The translations under genes and the position numbers were made by a program. The notes beneath the pieces were generated by a model. It had not been told where the DNA came from. It saw nothing but the letters and a program-made list of their open reading frames with translations, and did not search any database. Shown piece after piece: positions 17,492-27,936 of a DNA stretch of 64,000 nt (positions are counted from its first letter, which is position 1; each line of letters starts with the position of its first letter). Source of the stretch: Orientallactaga sibirica (lineage: Eukaryota > Chordata > Mammalia > Rodentia > Dipodidae); the NCBI GenBank assembly GCA_036365145.1, contig JAEOAD010001226.1, positions 62,001 through 126,000 of the forward strand, read 5' to 3'.

Positions 17492-18483
17492 TTAACTTTT
17501 AATTGTAGCCAGCCAGACTTGGGGGGACTGTGCAGCCTCTATGGCAGTAAAGGCTTGAATGATCATAGCCGCATCCCGTCGTTGCGTGACCCTGATTTTA
17601 CACAGACACCACAAGCAAACCAAAGAGACCAGTAACAGAAGGCCTGCTAAAGCCCTCATGCCCGCCCACTCCTTCAGATGATTCATAGCAGAGATCAGCC
17701 AAGATGACAATCCGGATGCAAAAGAGAGGTCCATGTGGGTAGAATTCACATAAACTACAGCCAGCCTCAATTCTTTTAAGGTATCTTCAAATTCAAGCGA
17801 CCAATTCTGTAATAAAAAACTAGACAAAGATCTGGATAAATTTGCAGCCCTAGTATAATTTATATATTGAACAGATGTCACACACACACCCTGCATTTTC
17901 CATTCACAGCCTAACTGTGCCGACTGCCAAAGTGTATCTACTTGTTCTTGAACCAGGTCGATGCGCTGATTGAAAATCATCAACCCTCCTTTTATTTGAG
18001 AATCAACGGATGTTTGTAAATCTAAGGCATGAGCCACATTAGCTGATAGGTTATTCAAAGCAGAGGCAGTCTGGACCGTGTTAGACAAGGCAACAGCAGA
18101 CACTGTAGCCCCAACAGCTGTGAGGGAAATGGCAGCCACAATGGCAACTGTAATGCCAAAGTCTCTCCGGGGCCTAAGCAATAGAGTTGCACACAAGGAA
18201 ATTCTTCACTAATATTTTTAATCAAAGCAAAGCATAAGCTACCTTTTAAATATATGCTCCTATTCCCTTCTATAGGGCTTATCTCTTCATCGAAGGACAA
18301 ATATGCAACACCTAAGCTCCTATTGCTAGCAAAAAAGCGAGGAAAAACTTGAGCATTATACATCACCGGCATTGATTTCGGGAACACTGACAGAATTCCC
18401 CATCTCTGCGCTGCCATCCCCAACTGTATCATCATAGGAAAGAGCAGGAGAGTCATCACAATGACAGTCATGACGCTCTTCAT
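17492..18483 (-). pseudogene. env: Provirus env: signal peptide, SU remnant and transmembrane subunit
   Basis: Envelope glycoprotein gene. The start at 18483 gives a hydrophobic signal-type N-terminus (MKSVMTVIVMTLLLFPMM), followed by only about 75 residues of surface-subunit-like sequence with NRS-type glycosylation sites. The frame then changes near 18190-18200. The transmembrane subunit follows: a basic RPRR, a glycine/alanine-rich fusion-peptide-like stretch, a helical heptad region, a CX6C loop (C-EWKMQG-V-C area), NYT, NLS and NWS sites, a membrane anchor (ALAGLLLLVSLVCLWCLC) and a cytoplasmic tail ending at 17492. The missing several hundred residues between signal peptide and RPRR, plus the frameshift, make it a defective gene. 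The env start overlaps the end of the integrase frame (18356-18691), as usual in betaretroviruses. Confidence 0.88.
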
Positions 18484-19162
18484 TTTGGTTTTTTCTAATT
18501 AGGCGTTCTGGCACCCACACCGGATCTTGTTGGTCCTGTGGGAAAACACAAACAGAACCTCGTGCCCATGTTAGCACGGGATCAGGCCCACGCCATTGGC
18601 CTGTCAGAATATCCTTCCATTTAACCATCCCCTTAACTGATCCATGGCCATCGTGATGCCTATCAGCCGCAGATCGGCCTTGAGCATCCAAATTTTAAAA
18701 ATTAATAGTAAATAGGACAAGGGAAAGTCTTTCCTTAGGGGTGCGGCCGTGGCCTATTCCCCCTTTTTGTTTTAATAAGCACTCTTTCAGAGTGCGATGA
18801 GCCCTTTCCACAATGCCTTGGCCTTGAGGTTTATATGGCAAGCCATGGAGGAGCTGTACTTCCATCTGTTGGCAAAAGGAGGCAAAGCTCCGAGCCGTAT
18901 AGGCTGGTCCATTATCTGTTTTCAGTTGCTGGGGCTTTCCCCAAGCGGCCCAAGCTTCCAGGCAATGGGTTATAACATTGTGTGCCTTTTCTCCTATTAA
19001 AGGCGTGGCGTGTATGACGCCTGAGCAGGTATCCACAGACACATGTATATACTTTAAGCTTCCAAATTCAGATATATGTGTTACATCCATTTGCCAAACT
19101 TTAGAGGGAGCAAACCCCTTGGATTTACTCCCATGCTGGGTGGATGTTGATAAACCACACAT
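18356..19162 (-). pseudogene. pol: Provirus pol: integrase catalytic core and C-terminal domain
   Basis: Integrase inserts viral DNA into the host genome. The frame at 19162-18695 holds the DDE core: D in WQMDVTH, D in [10 protein letters not shown], and E in [15 protein letters not shown]. An in-frame TAA at 18697-18695 interrupts it. In the same frame, 18691-18356 continues with the SH3-like C-terminal domain (VKWKDILTGQWRGPDPV, then PVWVPERLIR). The N-terminal HHCC zinc domain lies in another frame (see 19111-20659), so a frameshift separates it from the core near 19110-19160. The residues needed for catalysis are present, but the coding sequence is broken. Confidence 0.9.
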
Positions 19163-20659
19163 TGAGGACAGTCCAGAACCACTTGTCGAGCGTCTGCTCG
19201 AGAAAGATGAAATTTTTGTTGTAATGCTCTAGCATTTACATGAAAAGTCTTATGAAAATTCCTTGCCTTTTCCAAGGTGGAACTCAAAAATATGCATTCC
19301 ATCCTAGTCCATTGATCCACTTTATCATTACCTTCACTCAAAGGGCCTGGAAGACCTGAATGAGCTCGAACATGCTGTATGAAAAAGCAACATCTTCTTT
19401 GCCAAATCAGATTTTGTAATTGTTGAAATAAAAGACAAACTGGACTGGTAGTTTTAATTGGTCCAGCTACCTCTATAATCTTAAGAGCATTTACAACATA
19501 AACAGAATCAGACAGCAAATTAAACTCAAAAGGACAGGCTTTAAAAACTTCTACAACTATTTTCAACTCCACAATCTGAGGGGAGCCAGGCTGAAACTGA
19601 TGCATAACGGGCTCATATCCATCTATCATATAGACCCCACAGCCTGTCTTAGAGCCATCTGTGAATATATTCACCGCATTTGGGAGGGGAACTGATGATG
19701 TCATTTTGGGAAAAATAACAGGATGCTCTTTGAAAAATCCTAACAAAGGATGCTTAGGGTAATGATTGTCTATATGGCCATCAAATCCACATTGTAAAAT
19801 GGCCCAATCATCTACTGTGGCACAAAGAATTTTACCTTGATGGCTGGAATAGGGCACTATAACCATTTTTGGAGTAACTCCAAAATATTGCAAACATTGT
19901 TGGATTCCATTCAAAGCCAGTGTAGCCACCGCAGTAGGATAATATTCAATAGATCTAGCAGGAGATATTTTAGGATAAATCCAAAGTAGCGGTCCCTCTT
20001 GCCATAGCAAGCCTGTGGGTTGATAATATGTAGGAAGAATGCACATAACAATATTTTGACCTTCTGTAAACCTCTGCAAAAAGGCATTCTGTAATCTTTC
20101 TTCTACCTTCTCTAAAGCCTTTCTTGCTTCTACAGTTAGATGTCTAGGAGAATCTAGGGCAGAATCTCCATTCAAAACATTATACAAAGGTTTTAATTCA
20201 TAATTTGGTAATTTTAAATAACATCTAATCCAATTTATATCTCCTAACAGCTTTTGAAAGTCATTTAGGGTTTTCAGATTATCTTTTCTTAACTCTACCT
20301 TTTGTGGAATAATCTGTTTCTCACTAATCTTAGCTCCTAAATAATTTACAACTTTATCCTTCTGAACCTTTTCGGGAGCTATAAACAACCCCTTCCTTCC
20401 AAGTAATTTAACTAAATATATATAGGCCTGTTCTAACATCAGTTCTTTCTTTGCAGCCAATAAGATGTCATCCATATAATGAATGCATCTTAAGGTGGGA
20501 AATTTTTCCCTTAATGGTTTTATAGCTTCCCCTACATAAAGCTGACACATGGTGGGGCTATTGGCCATGCCTTGGGGCAACACCACCCATTCAAACCTCT
20601 GATCTGGCTTTTCGTGATTACAAGATGGGACAGTAAAAGCAAATCTCTCACAGTCTTTG
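19111..20659 (-). pseudogene. pol: Provirus pol: reverse transcriptase, RNase H and integrase zinc domain
   Basis: This segment carries the main part of pol. It shows the RT palm with YMDD (HYMDDILLA), the thumb and connection region, and an RNase H with FTDGSK (first Asp), VELK (Glu), LLSDS (second Asp) and GNDKVDQ (last Asp). The integrase HHCC zinc-binding module follows (H-X3-H in the HKTFH area, and CPQC). It is one open frame of about 500 codons, displaced from the upstream RT frame by an indel at a T7 run near 20685-20692 and from the downstream integrase frame near 19110-19160. The catalytic residues are retained, which argues for a fairly recent insertion. Confidence 0.92.
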
Positions 20660-21022
20660 CTATATAAGGGAATGGAGAAAAAAACAGTCTTTTATATCAA
20701 TGACAATTATGTGCCAAGAAGCCAGCAATGATGATAGCAGCGGTAAGCCTCGCTGCACCGGGCCCATAATTTGCATTTGACTATTGATTGCTCTCAAATC
20801 CTGCAGTAGGCGCCATTTTCCAGATTTTTTCTTAATTACAAAAATGGGTGTATTCCATGGTGACACTGACGGCTTGATGTGCCCTAGGGATAATTGCTCA
20901 GTCACAAGTTGTTTTGCAGCTTTTAACTTCTCAGAGGACAATGGCCACTGAGGAACCCACACCGGCTCCTCAGTCATCCAGGTGATAGGAATACCCTCCT
21001 CAGTGGCCCCTAGGAAAAACCC
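20660..21022 (-). pseudogene. pol: Provirus pol: N-terminal part of reverse transcriptase
   Basis: The fingers and first palm part of RT lie in the -1 frame relative to pro. Visible motifs are the PVWVPQWPL start region, the [19 protein letters not shown] motif, [11 protein letters not shown], and the first catalytic Asp region (VIDIKDCFF). The frame ends at 20660, shortly after a homopolymer where one extra T disrupts it. The first pol codons overlap the end of pro, as expected for expression by ribosomal frameshifting. Confidence 0.9.
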
Positions 21023-21954
21023 AGGCCTTGCCTAGTACTTCTTTGCTGAGTTGCAATGGGGTCCTTTCTTCCTTGCAAAAATTTTCCCAGGCCAAAATTA
21101 GGATGATAACCTATATCCCTTATTATCCTCTGAGAGGTAGGAGAATAGTCATTACTCAATCTAAAACCTATATCTTTCAAAAGGTCTCTGCCCCACAGGG
21201 AAACAGGAAGTTCCAACACATAGGGTTGCACAACTCCCGAGTGTCCCTCCCCATCCTTCCATTGTAACTGCCTTGCACTAATGTCTGGCGCCTTAGCATA
21301 ACCCAGACCTTGCAAAGTCTGAGAAGATGTCTGTATAGGCCAGCCAGTAGGCCAATCTTTCTTGGCAATAATGCTTCTATCTGCACCTGTATCCAGCAAG
21401 CCTAAAATCCTTTTACCATCCACAACAAGTTCTAAAACTGGTCTCTGATCCAATTCCAAAGACAGGAATGTTAAGTCGGTCCCCGTGGATCCAAACCCTC
21501 CTTTTCCTCTCTCTCTGGACTGCGCGGGGAAACGATCATGCAAACTAGGCAAAAGTATCAATTGGGCTATCCTATCTCCGGGGGAAATGGCTGAGATCCC
21601 CTTAGGGGACTCCACCATGATTTTCACAACCCCAACATAATCTGGGTCAATAACTCCTGGGTGGATTCTGAGTCCTCTCAGCGCTGATGATGACCTTCCT
21701 AAGAGCAACCCAACAGTGCCTGGCTCAAGGGGTCCTTTAAAATCTGATTCTATTAATTGGACCCCCATCTGAGGAGTTAATACGAGTCGGGAGGTGGAAC
21801 GGATGTCCAATCCTGCTGAACCTGCAGTGGCTCTCCGCGGTCTTTGGGATGACGGAGAGTCGGCCACCTCTCTTGGCTCTGCTCCCTGTCCTGATTCTCC
21901 ATTGCCCCATATATTTGTGGGCCCTGAGGGCGGGGGCCCCGCTGGCCGTTTTTT
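21010..21954 (-). CDS. pro: Provirus pro: dUTPase - aspartic protease - G-patch
   Basis: An open frame in the -1 frame of gag, running from the slippery site to TAG at 21010. The first third is a trimeric-type dUTPase: AGSAGLDI near the start, [30 protein letters not shown], and a C-terminal GKGGFGSTG. It would hydrolyse dUTP and limit uracil in viral DNA. The middle is a retropepsin with the active-site triad LLDTGADRS. The end is a G-patch (GLGKFL.GRKDP, then QGLGF), which in betaretroviruses is linked to reverse transcription. No stop or frameshift is seen within it, making it the only gene of this provirus that looks complete. Being expressed by frameshift from gag, it needs no start codon of its own. 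Confidence 0.93.
   Translation of the reverse strand, partial: KKRPAGPPPSGPTNIWGNGESGQGAEPREVADSPSSQRPRRATAGSAGLDIRSTSRLVLTPQMGVQLIESDFKGPLEPGTVGLLLGRSSSALRGLRIHPGVIDPDYVGVVKIMVESPKGISAISPGDRIAQLILLPSLHDRFPAQSRERGKGGFGSTGTDLTFLSLELDQRPVLELVVDGKRILGLLDTGADRSIIAKKDWPTGWPIQTSSQTLQGLGYAKAPDISARQLQWKDGEGHSGVVQPYVLELPVSLWGRDLLKDIGFRLSNDYSPTSQRIIRDIGYHPNFGLGKFLQGRKDPIATQQRSTRQGLGFS
21016..21022 (-). promoter_or_regulatory. Candidate pro-pol -1 frameshift site
   Basis: The heptamer G_GGT_TTT fits X_XXY_YYZ in the pro frame. It sits one codon before the pro stop (TAG at 21012-21010), and the -1 frame from it opens directly into RT. Position and phase fit, but this heptamer is less classical than the gag-pro one. 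Confidence 0.6.
21948..21954 (-). promoter_or_regulatory. Gag-pro -1 ribosomal frameshift site with stem-loop
   Basis: The heptamer A_AAA_AAC lies in the gag frame as X_XXY_YYZ, and the -1 frame leads into pro. Nearby downstream (about 21912-21945 on the - strand) two GGGCCC hexamers can pair around a loop of about nine bases, making a very stable GC stem of the kind that stimulates frameshifting. Confidence 0.9.
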
Positions 21955-22904
21955 GGACGAGCACCATCATAGCCTTGAGTTAAAGGCTGCCCATTAATGT
22001 CCTTCACTGAGCGGCACTCATTCGCCCAGTGTTTTCCCTTCTTACATTTAGGACATAGGCCAGGTTGCCTGGGGCGTTGTCCTTCTTCTGCCTTAGCTAT
22101 ACTTCCTCTTTCAGGACAATGTCGTTTTATATGCCCTGTTTTACCACATTTAAAGCAAGCCCCTGAGTTTCCTCTTTTATTTTGAGTTAACTGAACCACG
22201 GTGGCTGCGAGGCCAGCATTGGTCAATGGCCCTCCCAACTCTCTGCAGACTTTCATCCATACCTCCAAGCCTTTACTCTTATAGGGAGTAATAGCGGCCC
22301 TGCATTCTTTGGTGCATTGTTCATAAACAAGTTGTTTAATCAAAGGCATAGCTGTGTCAGGATCCCCAAACACTCTCCCTGCGGCTTCCACCATGCGAGC
22401 AACAAAGTCTGAGAATGGTTCCATAGAACCCTGTAGAATCTTAGTAAGGTTGCCGCTCACTTCCCCTTTGTTGGGCAGAGACTTCCATGCTTTAATGGAT
22501 ATCCTATTAATTTGTTCAAAAACTTGTACTGGGTATCCTGTCTGCTGATTAGCAAAACGTCCCTGTCCCAACAGCATATCTCTGTCCCAGGCCGGGTTTC
22601 CTGCAGCCTGATTAGCGGCAGCCTCTTCATTAGCGTACTCAATTAAGAACGCTTTCCAGTCTAAATATTGGCCTGGATTCAGGCAGGCGCACGCTAACCC
22701 TGACCAGTCACTAGGTGTCATGCAGTGTCTTTGCAATGCTTCCACTTGAGCCACGGTAAAGGAGGCTGTAATCCCATAAGTTCTCACGGATTCAGCTAAA
22801 GACTTAACTACTTTAAAGTCTAGTGGCTCCTCATATCTATTCCCTTGTTGATCCTGAAATACTGGGTAAGCTAACTGTAGCTCCGTCCCCACCGCTTTCC
22901 AGAC

Positions 22905-23084
22905 TTCCGGACAAAAAGAACGCCCCGTGCCACTACCCCGTCCCTCTGGGTACGGAGGGGGGGCGGACGGCATAACTTTGCATTGAGATGTTCCTTCCGG
23001 ACAAAAAGAATGCCCCGAGCCGCTACCCCATCCCTCTGGGTACAGAGGGGGGGCGGACGGCATAACTTTGCATTGAGACGTTCC
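22905..23084 (-). repeat. Direct 90-bp duplication carrying Gag late domains
   Basis: Two adjacent 90-bp copies (about 22905-22994 and 22995-23084) encode 30 residues each. Each begins GTSQCKVMPSAPP and contains a PSAP (ESCRT-I/TSG101-type) and a YP or PPPYP (WW/NEDD4-type) motif. They differ at a few positions: PPLYP against PPPYP, GWGSGSGHS against GRGSGTGRS. The period is a multiple of three, so the frame is kept. Confidence 0.9.
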
Positions 23085-23600
23085 TCAGTAGTCTCCACTT
23101 CCGGGATCTCCCCTCTCTCTCTTTTTCTCCCTTTTTCTTAATTTTAATCTTTCCATTTGTTCTATGAGAGCCTGCAGCTCCTCTTCAGAATCCGTAGACT
23201 CTGAATCTTCTAGCTCAAGTGTTGGATATAAGTTGTTCTTTGTTTTTGCCTCTTTTTCACTGTTTGCCTGTTCCGACCTTTCTTCCTGTAGCATCTCTAA
23301 GGCCGCCTGTCCATTTTCCATTGTCTCACTGCATTGTTGGTCCTCGAGGCAGTTCCTCACTAACCTCCAGATCGATCTTACCCCGCCCTTAAGCGTGCCT
23401 TGGTCTGCTGCAAAATCAAGATCTTCGCCCAATTTTTCCCATGAATGGATTGTAAGACTTCCAGAGTGCGCAAACCAAGGGGCTATGGCATCACATTCCT
23501 CCAGGAACCTCTCCAGGGTACTCCCCTTTATCTTTAAGTTTTTTGAACGAAGCAGCTCATTCAGAGCCAAAAAAATTGGGTGCGAGTGAGAAGCGCCCAT

Positions 23601-23789
23601 GGCTAAATTTGCAAAAAATTCTTTTAAAACTTTTACTTTCGGTTCGCTACACCGCGAACTCTTCCTGCTCCCTCTTTTTCTACCGAGAGGAGCAAAATCC
23701 CCGCTTTTGTCGCGGATTCCCACCTTACCTGGGAACTTACCAGTGCACTGCCCTGACTGCAGAAAGTTCTGAGTCCCTCTCGAGTGAGT
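23601..23789 (-). other. Provirus untranslated leader
   Basis: The stretch between PBS and gag start, where packaging signals and the splice donor for env would lie. I see a gtaagttcc-type donor candidate on the - strand (near 23730, CCCAGGTAAGG at 23723-23735) but cannot prove its use. Confidence 0.6.
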
Positions 23790-23807
23790 TCCCCGTACGG
23801 GCCACCA
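23790..23807 (-). other. Primer-binding site
   Basis: On the - strand, two bases after the 5' LTR, an 18-base site reads TGGTGGCCCGTACGGGGA. The TGG start and position are right for binding the 3' end of a tRNA. I could not match it with confidence to a named tRNA: it is not the usual lysine or phenylalanine site. Confidence 0.85.
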
Positions 23808-23809
23808 TT

Positions 23810-24116
23810 TGTCGCGACTGCCTCGACCAGCAAGGAAGATGCAACACTTGGGCTCTTCTTTCAGCAGTTTATTCAGGAACCTTGAACAATCTTCTGACCC
23901 GGGGAAAAGCCCGCCCAAAGCTTAAGAAGCCTTTGACCAGCCAACCCTGGTAAGCCACGTGGTGAATGCAGATAGGTCCACATATGCGGAAGCAAGCGTA
24001 GATCACAGCCCAAACCAAATAAGGACTTGTTTATCCAGGAGAGCACTCGCCATTGGGAAGGCGGAAGGCAGAAGCCAGCGCCATCTTTAAGGAGCGGCAC
24101 CTCACAGCTCTCTACA
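23810..24116 (-). repeat. 5' LTR of the provirus
   Basis: Length 307 bp, TGT...ACA. On the - strand U3 starts TGTAGAGAGCTGTGAGG. It contains AAGATGGCGC (a YY1-type core), CCACGTGG (E-box) and GGGCGGGC (Sp1-type), and then AATAAA about 65 bases from the end (CCTGAATAAACTG). No clear TATA box is seen. Transcription would run leftwards into gag. Confidence 0.93.
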
Positions 24117-24256
24117 CAATAACAGCAGATAACTCAACACAAACTTTAGAAGCCAGAAGGGCTTGTAATGATGTATTCCAAGTTCTGAGAGATAACAACT
24201 GTCAACCAAGGTTAATTTACCTGCAAAGCTATCTATCCAAATTGATGGAGAAATAA
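24117..24256 (+). pseudogene. L1 ORF1 C-terminal remnant
   Basis: Encodes the C-terminal domain of the L1 nucleic-acid chaperone: ITADNSTQTLEARRACNDVF, then NNCQPRLIY. The same region is visible in the L1 at 60.2 kb. Everything upstream (coiled coil, RRM) is missing at the LTR junction, and the frame breaks near 24240. Confidence 0.85.
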
Positions 24257-25622
24257 GGACAGGCTAAAAGAATTTATGACAACTAAACCAGCTCTACATA
24301 AAATACTTGAAGGAATCCTTCATGCTGAAGATAAAGCAAACCAAACACAGGAGGAAATAGGAAAAAAAAATAAAGCATACTGAAATGACAGTTAAAACAA
24401 GAAAGAAAAGGCAAACAGGAAGCACTACAAAACAAGAAGAATGGTGAGAATAAATACATACCTTTCAACAATAACTTTTAATATCAATGGTCTCAATGCT
24501 CTAACCAAAAGTCACAGGCTTTCAGACTGGATTAAAAGGCAGGGTCCTGCCATTTGTTGCCTCCAGGAAGCTCATCTTTAAATAAAAGACTGACAGTGTC
24601 TTAGGGTGAAAGGATGGAAAATGGTATTTGAAGCAAATATCACTAGGAAACTGGATAGACTTCAAGCAAACATTAGTGAGGAAAGATAAAGAAGGCCACT
24701 TTATACTGATTGAAAGAAGACTCCAACAGGAGGACACTATAATCCTAAACGTATATGCACCTAACATGAGGGCTCCTGATTTCACCCAAACAAACACTAA
24801 TAGACTTAAGGTCACAAGTAACACCAAACACAATTTCAGTGGGTGACTTCAGTAACTTACTCTCATCAATGGACAGGTCATCTGGGCAAAAAAAATAAAC
24901 AGAGACATCTGGATGAAATGATGTCATGGAAAAAATGGACCTAACAGATATATAAGAACATTCCATCCAAATAAGGCAGAATATACATTTTGCTCAGCAG
25001 CATATGGAACACTCTCCAAAATCGACCATATATTAGGACCCAAATCAAATCTTAACAAATATAGGAAAATTGAAATAATCGTTTGTACTTTATCTGAACA
25101 CAATGGGATTAAACTGCAAATCAGCAACAAGATAAACTACAGAGCATACCCAAACTCATAGACACCACAAAGTACACTATTGAATGATGAATAGGTCATT
25201 GAAGAAATCAAAAAGGAAATCAATAAATTCATAGAATCAAATGATGACAAAATACAACATACCAAAACCTTTGGAACACGAGGAAGGCACTCCTAAGAGG
25301 GAAATTTATACCTCTAAATGTCTATATTAAGAAATTAGAGAGTTCACAAATAAACAATTTATTGTTTCACCTTAAGACCTTTAAAAAGAAGTATAAGGAA
25401 AACCAAAAATCAGCAGATGAGAAGAAATAATAAAGATAATATAATTATTATTATATAATAATAAAGAAATAATAAAGATATTAATGAAATAGAAATTAAA
25501 AAGAATTTAAAGAATCAGTGAAACACAGAGATGGTTACTTGAAAGGACAAACAAGATTGATAAACTCTTAGCAAATCTGACCAGAAGAAAGAGAGAAGAG
25601 GCAAAAATTAATAAAAGTAGAA

Positions 25623-25772
25623 TGGTGGGTGTGATAGTGCACACCTTTAATCCCAGCACTAAGGAGGCAGAGGTAGGAGGATTCCCGTGAGTTTGAGGCC
25701 ACCCTGAGACTACATAGTTAATTCCAGGTCAGCATGATCTAGAGTTAGACCCTACCTCGAATAACCAAAAAA
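25623..25772 (+). mobile_element. B1-like SINE in L1 ORF2
   Basis: Complete sense copy: ggtgggtgtgatagtgcaca at the start, aatcccagcactaaggagg, and an end with gaccctacctcgaataacc. L1 sequence continues on both sides with a repeated aaaattaataaaa. Confidence 0.95.
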
Positions 25773-27786
25773 ATTAATAAAATTAGAGAGGAAAAAGGCA
25801 TCATTACAGCAGATACCAAAGAAATGCAGAAAATCATAAGGACATACTTTCAGAATATATATCCCTCTCAATTTGAAAATCTTAAAGAAATGGATGATTC
25901 CCTTGATTCATATGTCCCTACCAAAATTAAATCAAGATGAGATAAGCCATTTAAATAACCCTATAACAAGTATGGAGATACAAGCAGTTATAAAAAGTCT
26001 CTCAACTAAAAAAAGTCCAGGCCCAGATGGATTTACTGGTGAATATTACCAGGCTTTCATGGAAGAACAAACACCACTGCCTCGGAAACTTTTCCATAAA
26101 ATAGAAATGGAATTCTGCCGAACTCCTTCCACAAAGCTAACATTACACTGATACCAAAACCAGACAAAGACAGAACAAAAAAAGAAAGTTACCAGTCTCC
26201 CTCATGAACATAGATGCAAAAATTTTGAACAAAATATTTGGAAACAGAATACAAGGATATATTATAAATATTATTCACCCTGACCAAGTAGGCTTTATCC
26301 TACAGATTCAGGGATGATTCAACATATGCAAATTGATAAATGTAATACATTATATAAATGATCCAAAGGACAAAAATCACATGATCATCTCAATAGATGC
26401 AGAAAAGGCATTTGATGAAATCCAACATTCCTTCATGTTAAAAGTATTACAGAAACTGGGAATAGAAGGAACATAACTCAACATTACAAAAGCTATGACA
26501 AACCTACAGCCCACATAATACTAAATGGGGAAAGTCTTGAAGTTTTTCACTAAATTCAGGAACAAGACAAGTGTGTCCACTGTCCCCACTTTTGTTTAAT
26601 ATAGTACTGGAAGTCTTAGCTATAGCAATAAGGCAGAATAAAAGGGATACAATGTGGAAAGGAAGAGATCAAATTATCATTATTTGCAGATGATATGATT
26701 CTATACATAAAGGACCCTAAAGTCTTTACCTGTGAACTGTTACAATTGATAAGCACTTTTATCAATGTAGCAGGGGACAAAATAAACACATGGAAATCAG
26801 TATCTTTCCTGTATACTAACAACAAACATGCTGAGGATGACATCAGTGTATCTCTCCCATTTACAATTGCCTCAAAAAAATACCTTGGAATAAAAACCAG
26901 GAAGTGAAGGATCACTACAATGAAAACTTTAAAACACTGAAGTGAGAAATTGCAGAAGACACAAGAAAATGGAAAGACATCCCATGTTCTTGGATTGGAA
27001 GAATCAATATTGTATAAATGTCAATCTTACCAAAAGCAATCTACACATTTAATGCAAACCCCATCAAAATACCAATGGCATTCTTCACAGAAATAGAAAA
27101 AGCAATCCTAAAATTCATTTGGAAGCACAAAAAAAATCTCAAATAGCCAAAACAATTTTGAGAAACATAAATAAGTTCGGTGGTATCACCATACACAATT
27201 TTAAGCTGTATTACACAGCCATAGTAACAAAAACAGCATGGTACTGGCACAAAGACAGTCATGTATTTCAATGGAACAGAATAGAGTACCAAGATATTAA
27301 TTCAGGCTGCTGCAGCCATCTGACTTTTTACAAAAATGCCATAAATATTTATTGGAGGAAAGACAGCCTCTTCAATAAGTGATGTATCTAAAAGGATGAA
27401 AATAGATGCCTATCTTTCCACATGCACAATTATCAAGTCCAAGTGGACCATGGACCTTACTGTCAGACCTAAAACTCTGAAACTGCTAAAGGAAAGGGTA
27501 GAGGAAACCATTCTACACATTGGCTTAGGCAATGACCTTTCTGAATAGAACCCAGATTGCTCAGGAAATGAAACCACTAATGAACCACTGGGATTTCATG
27601 AAATTACAAAGCTTTTTGTACAGCAAAGGACACTGTGAATAGAGCAAAGAGACAACCTACAGAATGGGAGAAAATTTTTCACAGCTACACATCTGACAGA
27701 TGTTTAATATCCAGAACATACAAAAGACTCAAAAAAGAGAACAATAATAATTCAAACGTCCCAATTAAAAAATGGGCTATATTGAC

Positions 27787-27936
27787 AGCTGTAGTGGCAC
27801 ATGCCTTTAATCCCTAGCACTCATCTGGCAGAGGTAAGAAGATCACTGTGAGTTGGAGGCCACTCTTAGACTACATACTGATTTCCAGGTCAGCCTGAGC
27901 TAGAGTGAGACCTTACCTCGAAAAACCAAAGAAAAG
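27787..27936 (+). mobile_element. B1-like SINE in L1 ORF2
   Basis: Sense copy from agctgtagtggcacatgcct to gagaccttacctcgaaaaac, more diverged than the copy at 25.6 kb. L1 ORF2 resumes afterwards. Confidence 0.9.

Larger units (their letters stand above)
21777..23600 (-). pseudogene. gag: Provirus gag: matrix, late-domain region, capsid, nucleocapsid
   Basis: Structural polyprotein. I place the start at the ATG at 23600-23598, giving MGAS, a myristoylation signal, followed by a matrix-type domain (LERFLEECDAIAPWFAHSG) and an acidic then basic linker. An in-frame TGA at 23087-23085 interrupts the reading. The same frame then continues through two copies of a late-domain segment (PSAP plus PPxY-like), the capsid with a major-homology-type motif (QGSMEPFSDFVARMV), and a nucleocapsid with two zinc knuckles (C-X2-C-X4-H-X4-C in CFKCGKTGHIKRHC and CPKCKKGKHWANEC), ending at 21777. 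Length without the stop is about 607 codons, ordinary for the family. The single stop is the only break I see, but it falls before capsid and so disables Gag. Confidence 0.92.
17111..24116 (-). mobile_element. Betaretrovirus-like endogenous provirus (class II ERV)
   Basis: A 7.0-kb provirus read on the - strand: 5' LTR (23810-24116), PBS, leader, gag, pro with dUTPase, pol, env, PPT, 3' LTR (17111-17285). Class II identity rests on four things seen here: dUTPase fused to the protease, a G-patch at the protease end, pro and pol each in the -1 frame of the preceding gene, and two CCHC knuckles in Gag. It is defective: one in-frame stop in gag, at least two frameshifts and one stop in pol, and a truncated env. 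No 6-bp target duplication is visible (cctgag on the left, caataa on the right). The left flank is minisatellite and the right flank is L1 ORF1. Confidence 0.95.
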
